Translations under genes and position numbers: made by a program
The notes under the pieces: model-generated
Databases searched by the model: none
The model's input: only the letters and a program-made list of their open reading frames with translations
What the model was told of the DNA's origin: nothing
Part shown: piece by piece, positions 1 to 10,431 of the stretch
Position numbering within the stretch: the stretch's first letter is position 1
Layout: each line of letters begins with the position of its first letter
Origin: Neocallimastix lanati (nom. inval.)
Lineage: Eukaryota; Neocallimastigomycota; Neocallimastigomycetes; Neocallimastigales; Neocallimastigaceae
Assembly: GCA_016946835.1 (NCBI GenBank)
Contig: JACVTC010000509.1
Location: 1 to 21,957, forward strand
Direction: 5' to 3'
DNA length: 21,957 nt

Positions 1-179
1 ATAAATTTAATTAAATTAAAAGAGTTTACTTTCTAAATCCTTATTTTTATCTTTATCTTTAGATTAATTAGTTTGATAGTTTTGACAGTAAAAATGATTC
101 CAATGATTTATGTAAGAATTCAATAACTAAAAGAATAGGACTTTATTTATTTATTATACATATGACTTTTTAAAAGAAA
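1..179. other. AT-rich flank, no gene seen
   Basis: No open frame or recognisable motif is visible. It borders the 3' side of the first LINE remnant, and the exact edge of that remnant cannot be placed. Confidence 0.4.
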
Positions 180-544
180 AATAGAATTAATAAAAAAAAA
201 ATTATTTGTCTAAATTGATCATAATATTTTTTTAAATAGTAATATGAAATAAAAGTAATATTCAAAATAAAATGTATAAATAAATTCAAAAAAAAAAAAG
301 ATCATATGTAACGAACATCACCTCCAGATTATAAGATTTCTATTTAAAGGAATTTTTATTCCCGATTAGGGTTTGATTTGACTATCTTAAAGAAATTATG
401 GTCTTTTCATTCAGAATCATTGTCATTGCTAGTTCCTGGTTAGTTTGCGCTTATCGTCGGAACAGCAATCTTTGTAGAGTACTAGCTCTAGGCACAATTT
501 CTGTAAAGAGAGCTGCAGATCGCACCATGAATGGTCTTTAGAAT
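180..544 (-). mobile_element. LINE 3' region, copy A
   Basis: This is one of four copies (A here, B near 2330-2835, C near 7975-8612, D near 10637-11045) of the same several-hundred-base repeat, all in the same orientation. Shared landmarks on the plus strand are a GAAATAAAAAGTAAT-type block, an A-rich stretch, CGAACCTCACCTCC-like DNA, then GATTAGG, GAAATTATGGTCTT and a GAGTACTAGC-like block. On the minus strand it lies directly downstream of reverse transcriptase C-terminal coding (545-1747), so it is read as the end of the ORF plus the 3' untranslated region of a non-LTR element. Its reading frame is broken by stops, unlike copy B. Confidence 0.7.
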
Positions 545-1747
545 AATCACCAGAAACGATTTGGTTCTTGAACAAAACATCCTAATCCTTTTTATAATTT
601 AAATCAATAATGTCTGAATTTCTTCCACAAAGAAGGAAGTTATATAATCGGTATCACGTCACATATATATTTACACATTTATTATTCAGAAAATTACTAA
701 TATTAACACGATTTCACCAATTGACCTATTCACAACATTATTGGTAACGATACTATTATTTTCAATATTTAGAAATTATAAAAGATTTTTCATAAAGAAT
801 TTCAATATCCTTATAATATTTCATTCGGAATTTACGGAAAAGATAACATTTAGAAAACCATTGTTTCTAATTGCGAATTTCTATTTTTTCAATAACAACA
901 AGGATAACGTTCTGGGCAGTCGTCTTCAATCATATTGGCGGCTTTGGCAACACGAGCATTGAATTTATATCCACATCTGGCACGAAGTACCCATCGGAAG
1001 TCAATGCTAAATTCAGGATACTCTAGTTGAGCTTTGGTAGTCTCTAGTTTTCTCAAATTTATTTTTCTTATAAGCCTTAACCTTGATTGATTTTCCTGCA
1101 TCCCAGTAAAAGCCTACAAATGCATTTTTTGAGGGAAATTTATCTAATTTGTCTGCTAAAATTTTACTTTCTTTATCTCATACATGACGTCTTAAACGTG
1201 ATATATCTTTAAGTAAAAACAGAAATAGTACATTCCGAACTTTTCCATTTTTTAAAACACTTTATATGAGCAATCGCACATTTTGCCGAAAGAGAAGGAA
1301 TGTTAAGTTCTATAGAAACACAATAAAGGGATGTAAAACCATTCCCATTAGAAAATCCTTCAATCAAGTATAATCCTGAATTAAATAGTATCTGTGCACT
1401 TCTCGTTCTTTCTTTGTTTGATCCAAGTAGTGTTGCATAATACGAAGTTTGACCTATTATTATAGTAGAAAATAACATTCGTTTATAAGAGATAGGAATT
1501 AGAGGATTCTTATGAAATTCTTTTAATGTAATAAAGTGCTTTTCTAACTTTATTATTCATTCATTCTATATATAATCGGTTTCACTTCTAAATCATTTGA
1601 AAACGGCACACCTAAGTAGGGTTATTATTATTACGAAATCTTGAAACTTCCCCCTCGTACTACTAAACTTAAGTTGAATCTTCTTGGAGCACATAACACA
1701 ATGTCATCTTCAAAAAGACTTCCAAAACAACGATTATCACCAGTAGA
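545..1747 (-). pseudogene. Non-LTR reverse transcriptase, C-terminal half (L1)
   Basis: This is the decayed C-terminal half of a LINE-type reverse transcriptase. Reading the minus strand from about 1735 downward: a motif C region (LFEDDIVLCAP, the catalytic Asp pair), then YLGVPFSNDLEVKPII of the post-palm region. Next comes a thumb frame at 1478-1209 (GQTSYYATLLGSNKERTRSA) and a basic linker (DKESKILADKLDKF). Last is a C-terminal Cys-rich finger at 1101-889 (ARCGYKFN ... DDCPERYPCC). Several stops and frameshifts separate these blocks. The thumb aligns residue by residue with the copy at 4064-4618, showing both belong to one family. The 5' end is truncated just before motif C, directly against the poly(A) tail of the neighbouring copy L2. 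The clade is not determined; no endonuclease domain is visible. Confidence 0.82.
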
Positions 1748-2320
1748 TTTTTTTTTAGACTTAGAGAATAGCTTTATTTAATTTATAATAATAATAAAAT
1801 TTCATGATTTAAATGAAAAATAAAATACTGAAATGAAATATTATATAATTATATAATTATAAAAGTGCGTTAGAAGCAATAGATTCTAACTTTTCCCATT
1901 CATCGATGATAACACCTCGCCCATTATTGTTAGTAATAATTTCAGTATTAGTGTTATCAATAGAATCTATATCAGATCTTCACCTCCCGGTGAAAATCCA
2001 TGCCTTATTATTTCGACATTGACACTCTTAGCAACGGTAGATTTAATAGATTCACCGGAATACCAATTCATCATCAATCTAAAAGATCGACAAATTAATG
2101 GTATTACGTTTGTTAGAAACTCCGCAATCCCTACAAAATACGAAACAGTCGACGAAGTTGAACTTTGTTTAAAAATATTGTCAACTAATTGTCTTTGTTC
2201 CCCATCATTAAGTTTAATTTTTTTATATATTGAACACCCGCCAAGAAGAGTACTCAATATAAAATAATAAATATTATTATCATATTCCTTTTCTGATTCA
2301 AAAGAAACATCCAAAAAAAA
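1748..2320 (-). mobile_element. LINE 3' end with poly(A) tail (L2)
   Basis: Minus-strand frame 2314-1967 encodes the C-terminal tail of the same element family. It contains LLGGCSIYKKIKLNDGEQRQL, then VGIAEFLTNVIPLICRSF, then VEIIRHGFSPGGEDLI. The matching stretches in L4 are DNGEQRQL, LAEFLTRAIPIISSSF and VVQIRHND. A two-base shift after GGEDLI moves the tail into another frame (GRGVIIDEWEKLESIASNALL, stop near 1860). The 3' untranslated region ends at 1757 in a sequence resembling the ends at 2846 and 2994. It is followed by 9 T on the plus strand (1748-1756), which is a poly(A) tail on the sense strand. No ATG of its own is implied: the frame is 5' truncated. Confidence 0.72.
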
Positions 2321-2329
2321 TTTTTTATA

Positions 2330-2835
2330 GCCCCAATTATTGCGAACTTTAATCTTTATTTATTTATTTTTTTATAAATTACATGAATATTTTTAATTTT
2401 AATAAAAAATAAAAAAACACAGAATTAATAAAATAAATAAATATTTATATATGAACATAAAAATATTTGAAATAGTAACATGAAATAAAAAGTAATAATC
2501 AAAAATAAAGTGTAAAAATAAATTCAGAAAAAAGTTTATATACAACAAACCTCACCTCCTTTTGGATTAGGTTTTGAATTGATTATCTGAAAGAAATTAT
2601 AGTCTTCTCCTTCAGAGGCATTGACCCTGCTAGCCTGTCTAACTGCATTTACAGAGTTGACGCTCCTAGTTAGTTTGAGCTTATATTTTGGGAATAGTAA
2701 CCCTTGCCAAGTACTAGCCCGAGGCATAATTTCTGATAAGAGAGCCTCAGATCTCACCAAGAATGGCGTTTTTTGAATAATCATTAGAAATGATTTGGTT
2801 CTTAAACAAAATATACCATTCCTTTCTATAATTTA
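2330..2835 (-). mobile_element. LINE 3' region, copy B, with 82-residue frame
   Basis: Best preserved of the four repeat copies. Minus-strand frame 2784-2536 (82 residues) is open and contains RSEALLSEIMPRASTWQGLL and SEGEDYNFFQIINSKPNPKG. Copies A, C and D carry recognisable but broken versions of it. I do not recognise a domain. Because copy A sits immediately after the reverse transcriptase finger, this is probably the C-terminal end of the polyprotein plus the 3' untranslated region, not a separate host gene. The sense 3' end lies near 2330 (a GGGGCTATAAAAAA-like end), and the matching end of copy D is near 10640. Confidence 0.65.
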
Positions 2836-3124
2836 TTTTTTTTTTAGACAGGGAAGAGAATACGCTTTCGTAACTTTATTAATTTTATTATAAAAAAAAT
2901 ACATGTAGGTGAAAAGTACATTTGAAATAAAAAAATAAAAGAAAAAGTTAAAAAATAAAAAATAAAAAAGCTCAATTTTTTTTTTTTTTTTTTAGAGAGG
3001 GAAAAGAATACACTTCCATAAATTTATTAATTTTATTATAAAAAAAATACATGTAGGTGAAAAGTACATTTGAAATTAAAAAATAAAAATAAAAGTTAAA
3101 AAATAAAAAATAAAAAAGCTCAAA
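2836..3124 (-). repeat. Two tandem LINE 3' ends, each with a poly(A) tail
   Basis: A unit of about 130 bp occurs twice in direct orientation, at 2846-2975 and 2994-3124. Each begins AGA(C/G)AGGGAA(G/A)AGAATAC and ends AAAAAAGCTCAA. Each is preceded on the plus strand by a T run (10 T at 2836-2845; 18 T at 2976-2993), so on the minus strand each is a 3' terminus with its own poly(A) tail. The simplest reading is that L4 ends at 2994 and a very short, 5'-truncated insertion of the same family (2846-2975) landed in its tail. A slippage duplication is the alternative. Confidence 0.75.
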
Positions 3125-5015
3125 GATACTATGTATTTCGGCAAGTATTATGTGGGAATTTTCCCTTCCTAACAAATAAAAAAATAATAAAACCTAAAGT
3201 AATACCTTTAAATAGATAGTGTGGTGTCCACTAAGCTATATTATTATATATTTATAATAATATAGCTTATATTCATCATTTATTGAACTACTAAGGCGAG
3301 ATTCATCCTTCGTAGAAATAGATGATGATCCTGTATTATCATTATGCCTTATCTGTACGACGTCGACGCTCTTGATTAAGTTTGGTAATTTGGAATACCT
3401 ATCAAATAATAGCTTAAACGAACTACTTATGATAGGTATTGCCCTTGTTAAGAATTCCGCCAAGCCCACAATTTTTGGAACAGGTGACTCAGATGAACCT
3501 TCGAAAATAGTTTATTTAATTGTCTCTGTTCCCCATTATCGAAATGTAGCTCATTTAAAGCTAAAGTCCCACCAAGAAGGAACAAGTATATATAATGATT
3601 GATATAATCTTCAAAATCAGAAATAGAGTCATAGGAAGAAAGAGGATTAAACGCTCTAATCTTCCTAATGAATAAAACATAGAGATCATCGATGAAATTT
3701 AAAGAATTCCATCTAAAAGATGCAAGAGCATTTCATTTAAAAATCTAATACTCAAAAGATTGATTACCTTCGCCACAACAGGGGCAAGTCTTGTGACAAT
3801 CTTCTGAAACTCTACCCATTCTAATAGTAGTATTGTATTTATAACCACAGTGTAAACGTACAATCCACGAAAACCCTAAATTGAATTGGGGATATTTTAA
3901 GCAAGGCATAATTATAGCTTCATTATTTTAGAACTTGTTACTATTGCAATTTTGACTTTTAATACCTTGAAATTTGGAAACTGATTTCCAGTAACGTTCT
4001 AAAATATCGTCATATTTTACACATTTATATTTTTTGATTTTTTTATACAGCGTTCTAGATTCTTTAGTCCAGGAATAATACGACATTTTTGGAATAGATT
4101 TTATTAAGATCCTTTAAAATACAGTTTGATTTACTCCATTTTGCAAATGATTTAATCTGTAAGGCTGCGCAGATACCAGCAATAGGAGGGATGCTTATTA
4201 CTCGAGATAAAGTATAAGTACTCATAGTAGAATTATGTCTAATATAGTCATTGTTTTCTAAATTTATTTTACCATTTTTATAGAAGGAACCGATGCACCA
4301 AAATAGATCAGTATTAATTAATGTTTGAATTATAGCCGTTCTATATTTGTTTGAACCAAGTAAAGGAGAATAATAAATAACTTTACTAATAACAAAGGAT
4401 TGAAGAACTTTTTTCTTGTATACAATAGGAATAAGTTTATTTGAAAAGAAAAGTGTAAATGAAAGAAGGAATTTTCTAACTTTAAAATACATGTGAGAAA
4501 TAATGTGTTCTAATAAGAAATCTAAAAAGGCTAAATATGTGAATTTTCCTTGAAATTTTCTTCTTTGGCAAATTTCTCTAACGGAAATGAATACATTCTT
4601 CACGGTTGCGAAAATCAAATTGTTCAGGTCTAATGAAATTATGAGTAAGTGCGTAAGTAGATATTCTATCTGTTATAATTTTCGAAATGATTTTCAGACC
4701 AACATTAATGAGAGAAACTCCTCGATAATTACTACAATCTGATAGATCACCTTTCTTAGGGATTGATACAATAGAAGCTGAATTCATTTTTTAGAAAAGG
4801 TCCCATTCCATATTTTATTAAATATCAATTTAAGACACTTTCCAGCATCAGGATGTGTTTCTAGTAATTCTTCATTGCAAAAAAGAGCTTTGTAGAATTC
4901 AATCGGGATACCATCGGGGTAGGGTGCTTTGTTGTTTTTTATTGATGAAATAGTTTTTTTAATATCTTCAATCGTAATTGGACTGTTGATATTCCAGGTA
5001 GCTTTCTATAATTTA
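2994..5015 (-). pseudogene. Non-LTR reverse transcriptase remnant (L4), longest copy
   Basis: Reading from 5010 downward on the minus strand: the N-terminal fingers with SITIEDIKK-like and NNKAPYPDGIPIEFYKALF (canonical KAPGPDGIP with Gly to Tyr). A frameshift near 4797 follows, then ASIVSIPKKGDLSDCSNYRG and INVGLKIISKIITDRIS (4787-4578). Another frameshift leads to the frame 4618-4064 (184 residues) with the motif A start (TYLAFLDF), joined in frame to the thumb (VLQSFVISKVIYYSPLLGSN). Below that lie DKESKIL-like SWTKESRTLYKKIKKY, KSVSKFQGIKSQN, and a finger HCGYKYN ... CHKTCPCCGEGNQSFEY in which the His and last Cys expected after CPCC look lost. The tail is DNGEQRQL ... LAEFLTRAIPII. Palm motifs B to D, including the catalytic Asp pair, are missing, so it is dead. 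The 5' end is truncated at about 5015. Confidence 0.85.
3232..3269. repeat. Perfect 17-bp hairpin at L4 stop codon
   Basis: The left arm 3232-3248 (TAAGCTATATTATTATA) and right arm 3253-3269 are exact reverse complements around a 4-base TATT loop. The hairpin covers the last codons and TAG stop (3236-3238) of the minus-strand LINE frame and the start of its 3' untranslated region. It could be an RNA structure read by the element's own reverse transcriptase, or a chance palindrome in AT-rich DNA. Confidence 0.8.
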
Positions 5016-5019
5016 AATC

Positions 5020-5190
5020 AATAAAGGATTTTTGTTCAATTATCATTGTTACTATCGTAGTTTTGACCTTTAATACCTTGAAATTTGGAAACTGATTACC
5101 TGATGTAAGTGTTGAATTTCATTAATACATTATATATAGGAACAGAGTCATAAGCTCTTTTATGGTCCAATCTTAAAATTGAAATCTCTT
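5020..5190 (-). pseudogene. LINE fragment: motif A fused to post-thumb segment (L5)
   Basis: The minus strand near 5165-5110 reads LDHKRAYDSVPIYNVLMKF, which is motif A with its Asp of a non-LTR reverse transcriptase. It runs straight into QSVSKFQGIKGQN (5100-5060), a segment that in L4 (3989-3951) lies after the thumb. Everything between (palm motifs B to D and thumb) is deleted. Plus-strand 5062-5100 and 3951-3989 are nearly identical, which fixes the family. It sits immediately 5' of L4 on the minus strand, head to tail. Confidence 0.75.
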
Positions 5191-5736
5191 ATGAAATTAT
5201 AAGTTTGCCTATTAATAATATATCAACTTCTCATTACTTTTTCTTTTCTTTTAATAATAGGAATACTCTTCATAATTAACATACCTTTTTCATTTTTATT
5301 TTATTTATTAAACAATATTATAATCACCCGTTACTTATAAACCTTTTTTATCCAACACAAATTTATAAAATATTATCCTTTAAAAAAATTTTTTATTACA
5401 CACATTAACTTTAAAATACTAACGAATTATTAATTTATTCTTTAATATTAAATTAATTTTATATTTATTTAATATTATTATACATAAAAATAAAGAAAAA
5501 AATAAAACGATATTTATATTTTAAATATGGTTTTTTTTATTTATATTAAATGTTATATATATAAATTTTTTGTTTTTTATATTTTTTATACTTTTTATAT
5601 ATTGCTTTTTTATGGATTTGTTTCCAATATTGTAAACGAATCGATTAAAAAAAAAAATTTAATTTATTTATTTGTTTATAGAATTTAATATCATATTAAA
5701 CTCTTTCTCAAATCTCTAAGTTTCACTTTAATTAGC
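5191..5736. other. AT-rich spacer, 3' flank of calmodulin
   Basis: No coding frame is recognised. The part next to 5736 is the presumed 3' untranslated region of calmodulin. Several AATAAA-like and T/A runs occur, but a poly(A) site cannot be fixed. Confidence 0.4.
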
Positions 5737-6887
<1,151 letters not shown>

Positions 6888-6980
6888 TGTTACTTCTTTA
6901 TAATTTGATTTAACAAATATATAATATTTAAAAAAAAAGAAAAATAAAAAATAAAAAAAAAAAAAAAGAAAAAATATTTC

Positions 6981-6990
6981 TATTTATATA
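6981..6990 (-). promoter_or_regulatory. Possible TATA box of calmodulin
   Basis: The minus strand reads TATATAAATA about 95 bases upstream of the candidate ATG, and a strongly T-rich (sense strand) tract follows between it and the ATG, as in many fungal promoters. In DNA this AT-rich such a match is weak evidence. Confidence 0.25.
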
Positions 6991-6999
6991 TTCTTTATA

Positions 7000-7655
7000 T
7001 TATAATGAATCAATTGAAAAGCTATAAATAAAATTATTATATAACAAGATAATATATATAATTATATTATAAAATATAATTGAAATAATATTTATTCAGT
7101 TGATTTTATATAATAAAATAATAAAATATATTTAAATATGTTTATTATTTATTTTATAATACAATTGTAATAATTTAAACAAAATTTGAATGTTCCAATT
7201 CTATTAAATATTATTTGATTAAATTTATAATATATTTATTGTTTATATATAATATATAAAAAATATATGAATATAATATTTGATATAAAAATATTTAAAA
7301 TTTCAATTTGAATATAGAATTTTTGAATTACACTAATTATTATATAAATTTAATATATATTTAATTATATTTAATATAATTTATTATTAATATTTCATAA
7401 TAAATATATGGATCATCATCTTAACGATGAAATTTAATTTTTGACTAAACAAAAACTAAATAATAAATAGTACATTAAAATATTAAAGTTTATATATATA
7501 ATATATTACCATTTTATTTAAATTGATATAAGTTCAATAATAGTCTAGTATTGTTAATCAATTATAGCTTTCACATATTTATTTTTTGTTATCTATAAAA
7601 AAAATTAATAATAAATAAAAAAATATATATAATGAAATACAATAAAAAAAGACTG

Positions 7656-7687
<32 letters not shown>

Positions 7688-7974
7688 CATAATGCTGAAT
7701 TATTTTTATAATAAATAATAATTATAATTATAAATTATAATTATTAACTATTAATTATATTTCCATTATAAATGTATATTTTCTACACAAAAACATATAA
7801 AATGAAAGAATAATATAAATAAGTAGTGATTTTTTAAAAAAAAAATAAAAAAATATTAAGTTTGTATAATTAAAAGATGCAATATTAAACTAATTTTAAT
7901 CCTTTTTTAAAGCTGTTTATTCAATTTTAATTTGAAGTAAAAATTTACATTTTAAATTTAAAAAAAAAAAAAAA
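7000..7974. other. AT-rich spacer with ATT array
   Basis: Nothing coding is seen. It holds TA-rich DNA and an ATT trinucleotide array at about 7656-7687. It is the presumed upstream region of calmodulin up to the next LINE fragment. Confidence 0.5.
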
Positions 7975-8612
7975 AAAAACATACAATTAATTAAAAAAAA
8001 AAAAAATAAAAATAAATATTATTTGTCCAACAAGAACATAATACTAGTAGGAATAATAATGTGAAATAAAAAAGTAATATTCAAAAAAAAAAAAAAAAAA
8101 AAAAAAAAATGGTGAATAAATAAATTCAGAAAAAAGTTCCTATGCAATGAACCTCACCTCCAAGATGATAAGATTTCAGGCTTAAAAAAAGGGAATTTTT
8201 ATTCCGGATTAGGGTAAGGTTTTGAATTGACTAATCTGAAAGAAATTATGATCTTCTCCTTTCAGAGGCATTGACCCTGCTGGTCTGTCTGTCTTAAGTG
8301 CATTTTCAGCAGTGGACGCTTCCTGATTTAGTTTACGCATATACCGTTAGGAATAGCAACTCTTGTCGAGTACTAGTACTAGCCTTGGACGTAAATTTCT
8401 GTAAAATAAAAAAAAAAAAAAAAAAAAAAAATTTCAGAAAGAATTATTTCAATATCCTTAAAATAGTTCATTGAATATTCAAGGAAAAGAGAGCATTTAG
8501 AAAACCAATGTTACCGTCGAGGATTACATTTTTTTTTCCATAAAAACAAGGACACCTTTCTGAATAGTCTTCTTCAACCCTATTGGTAGCTTTGGCGGGA
8601 GAGTTGCATTTG
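7975..8612 (-). mobile_element. LINE 3' region, copy C, internally deleted
   Basis: It matches copy A at both ends. 8110-8400 parallels 295-525, and 8432-8605 parallels about 785-965 (AGAAAACCAATG, AACAAGGA, GTCTTC, ATTGGTAGCTTTGGC). The middle part of A is absent here, replaced by an A run of about two dozen bases (about 8407-8430). A second A run of 27 bases (8083-8109) has grown inside the 3' untranslated part where copy D has only seven A. The reading frame is broken. It abuts the dead copia element at about 8613. Confidence 0.75.
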
Positions 8613-8830
8613 GGGAAATAATATTAAAAAAAAAACACCATCCTTAGATATGGTGTTTTTATTTTTTTTCTTTCATTATTTATATTATATTTATTTAACA
8701 GATTATCTATAAATAATTCTTGTGAGATATAAATGTCAATATCTTCTCTTTCTATTTTGATTCCTAATATAAAGTCAACAAATCCACATTTTGATACTTT
8801 AAAGTTTTTTTTTTTTTTTTTAATTCTTGA

Positions 8831-9179
8831 AACAATGTTAATAATTTTGAAATTTTCAACTATAATTAGCCTATCATCAACATAAAAGTCCTATGACACA
8901 GGTTAGTCTATCTTTCAGCTTTTTTTTGAAGAAAACACATGAATCAGTAGTAGATTGTTGAAATTTTCTTTAGTTAAAAAAAAATTTTGTGATAGATAGT
9001 TTTTATTCCACTGGCGACCTGACGGTTTAAGACCATTCCATGCCTTATTCAGTACCCAATAGCTTTTTACCAAAGTTTTTATCACCTTATGAAAAATAAT
9101 GGTGTAAATTTCTTTGTCTAAGGCGGCATTTAGGTAAGCTGATTTAAGATCTAATTGGTAAACATTCCATTGAAGTTTG
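8831..9179 (-). repeat. Copia core tandem repeat, unit 1 of 2
   Basis: This 349-base unit is repeated at 9184-9532 (offset 353) with only about eight differences by eye. It covers the copia reverse transcriptase from KLQWNVYQLD through YVDD. This unit keeps the Trp codon TGG (KLQWN), so the frame across that point is the less damaged one. Confidence 0.95.
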
Positions 9180-9183
9180 GTAA

Positions 9184-9532
9184 AACAATGTTAATAATTT
9201 TGAAATTTTCAACTATAATTAGCCTATCATCAACATAAAAGTCCTATGACACAGGTTAGTCTATCTTTCAGCTTTTTTTTGAAGAAAACACATGAATCAG
9301 TAGTAGATTGTTGAAATTTTCTTTTAATTAAAAAAAATTTTGTGATAGATAGTTTTTATTCCACTGGCGACCTGACGGTTTAAGACCGTTCCATGCCTTA
9401 TTCAGTACCCAATAGCTATTTACCAAAGTTTTTATCACCTTATGAAAAATAATTGTGTAAATTTCTTTGTCTAAGGCGGCATTTAGGTAAGCTGATTTAA
9501 AATCTAATTGGTAAACATTCTATTGAAGTTTG
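9184..9532 (-). repeat. Copia core tandem repeat, unit 2 of 2
   Basis: This is the second unit of the tandem repeat. It differs from unit 1 by a TAG in place of TGG (KLQ-stop-N) and a few substitutions, and it shares the same one-base insertion just before YVDD. It is contiguous with the upstream part of the element (LLLAYAIKLQ), so this is the unit in the original context on its 5' side. Confidence 0.95.
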
Positions 9533-9606
9533 ATAGCATAAGCTAGAAGTAATTTTATACAATCAATAAATTAAAGTTGGGCTATATGTAAGCTCATAAT
9601 CAGTAC

Positions 9607-9610
<4 letters not shown>

Positions 9611-9659
<49 letters not shown>
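9611..9659. repeat. 49-base T run inside copia coding
   Basis: On the minus strand this A run lies between GFDQ and STDYEL, a place where the reverse transcriptase family has only a few residues. A short Lys-coding A run has evidently expanded after the element died. Confidence 0.9.
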
Positions 9660-9660
<1 letters not shown>

Positions 9661-10159
9661 GTCGAAACCTCTTGCAACAAGCATAACTTTTCTTTTAATA
9701 ATTTTATTATTTGCAGCTTCCTTTTTTTTTTTTTTTTTTTAATTGCAAAAACTCATCTTGTAGAAATCGGAATTGGTCGTTTTCCTCTTTGGTAGTTTTT
9801 TAACAAAAGTCATTACTATTATTATCATATAAATTTTTTGGTTCTTCTTGAATTGTAAGATCCTATTCATCGGCATGATCATATTTGAGGAATTTTTGAT
9901 AATTTTTTGGTACTTCTTTATTTTCAGTTTCAATAGTATTAATGATACTATCATTATTATAATAAATATTATCAGGATTATAATTATTAAAATTAAAATT
10001 ATTATGATTATAATTACAATGACTATTATTATTGTAATATTATTAATATTATTATTTTGATTAATATTTACGTTTAATAATAGTCAGTTTGAATTTAATA
10101 ACAATATAATTATTAATAAAATTAAAATTTTTTTGGGTCTATAAAATTGTTATTATAGA

Positions 10160-10190
<31 letters not shown>

Positions 10191-10235
10191 GTAATAATAA
10201 TAATTTTTAATATAATAAAAAATTTTTTTAAATAA

Positions 10236-10238
<3 letters not shown>

Positions 10239-10311
<73 letters not shown>

Positions 10312-10365
10312 ATTATTATTATAATTATTATTATTATTATTATTATTATCATCATCATTATTATA

Positions 10366-10424
<59 letters not shown>

Positions 10425-10431
10425 CATTATT
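10239..10431. repeat. ATT/TTA trinucleotide array in copia linker
   Basis: An interrupted TTA array of nearly 200 bases, plus a shorter AAT array at about 10162-10203. On the minus strand one frame reads a long Asn run with occasional Asp and Tyr, another a long Ile run. The flanking minus-strand frame is also Asn-rich (NNFSNVNNNSLNNNLNIDYY), so the array probably grew from an Asn-rich linker of the copia polyprotein. Confidence 0.85.

Noticed and set aside
2972-3175. 67-codon Phe/Tyr-rich minus-strand frame
   Set aside because: It lies in the LINE 3' untranslated region and its poly(A) tail; composition follows from A/T runs.
7410-7430. ATCATCATCTTAAC match to the end of the calmodulin coding sequence
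   Set aside because: Only 14 bases with no extension on either side; likely chance.
8631-8660. Inverted repeat AAAAACACCAT / ATGGTGTTTTT resembling a terminator hairpin
   Set aside because: It lies within the fading copia frame (a TPYL-like segment) in a eukaryotic context, where such a hairpin is not a terminator; probably chance, boosted by A/T runs.
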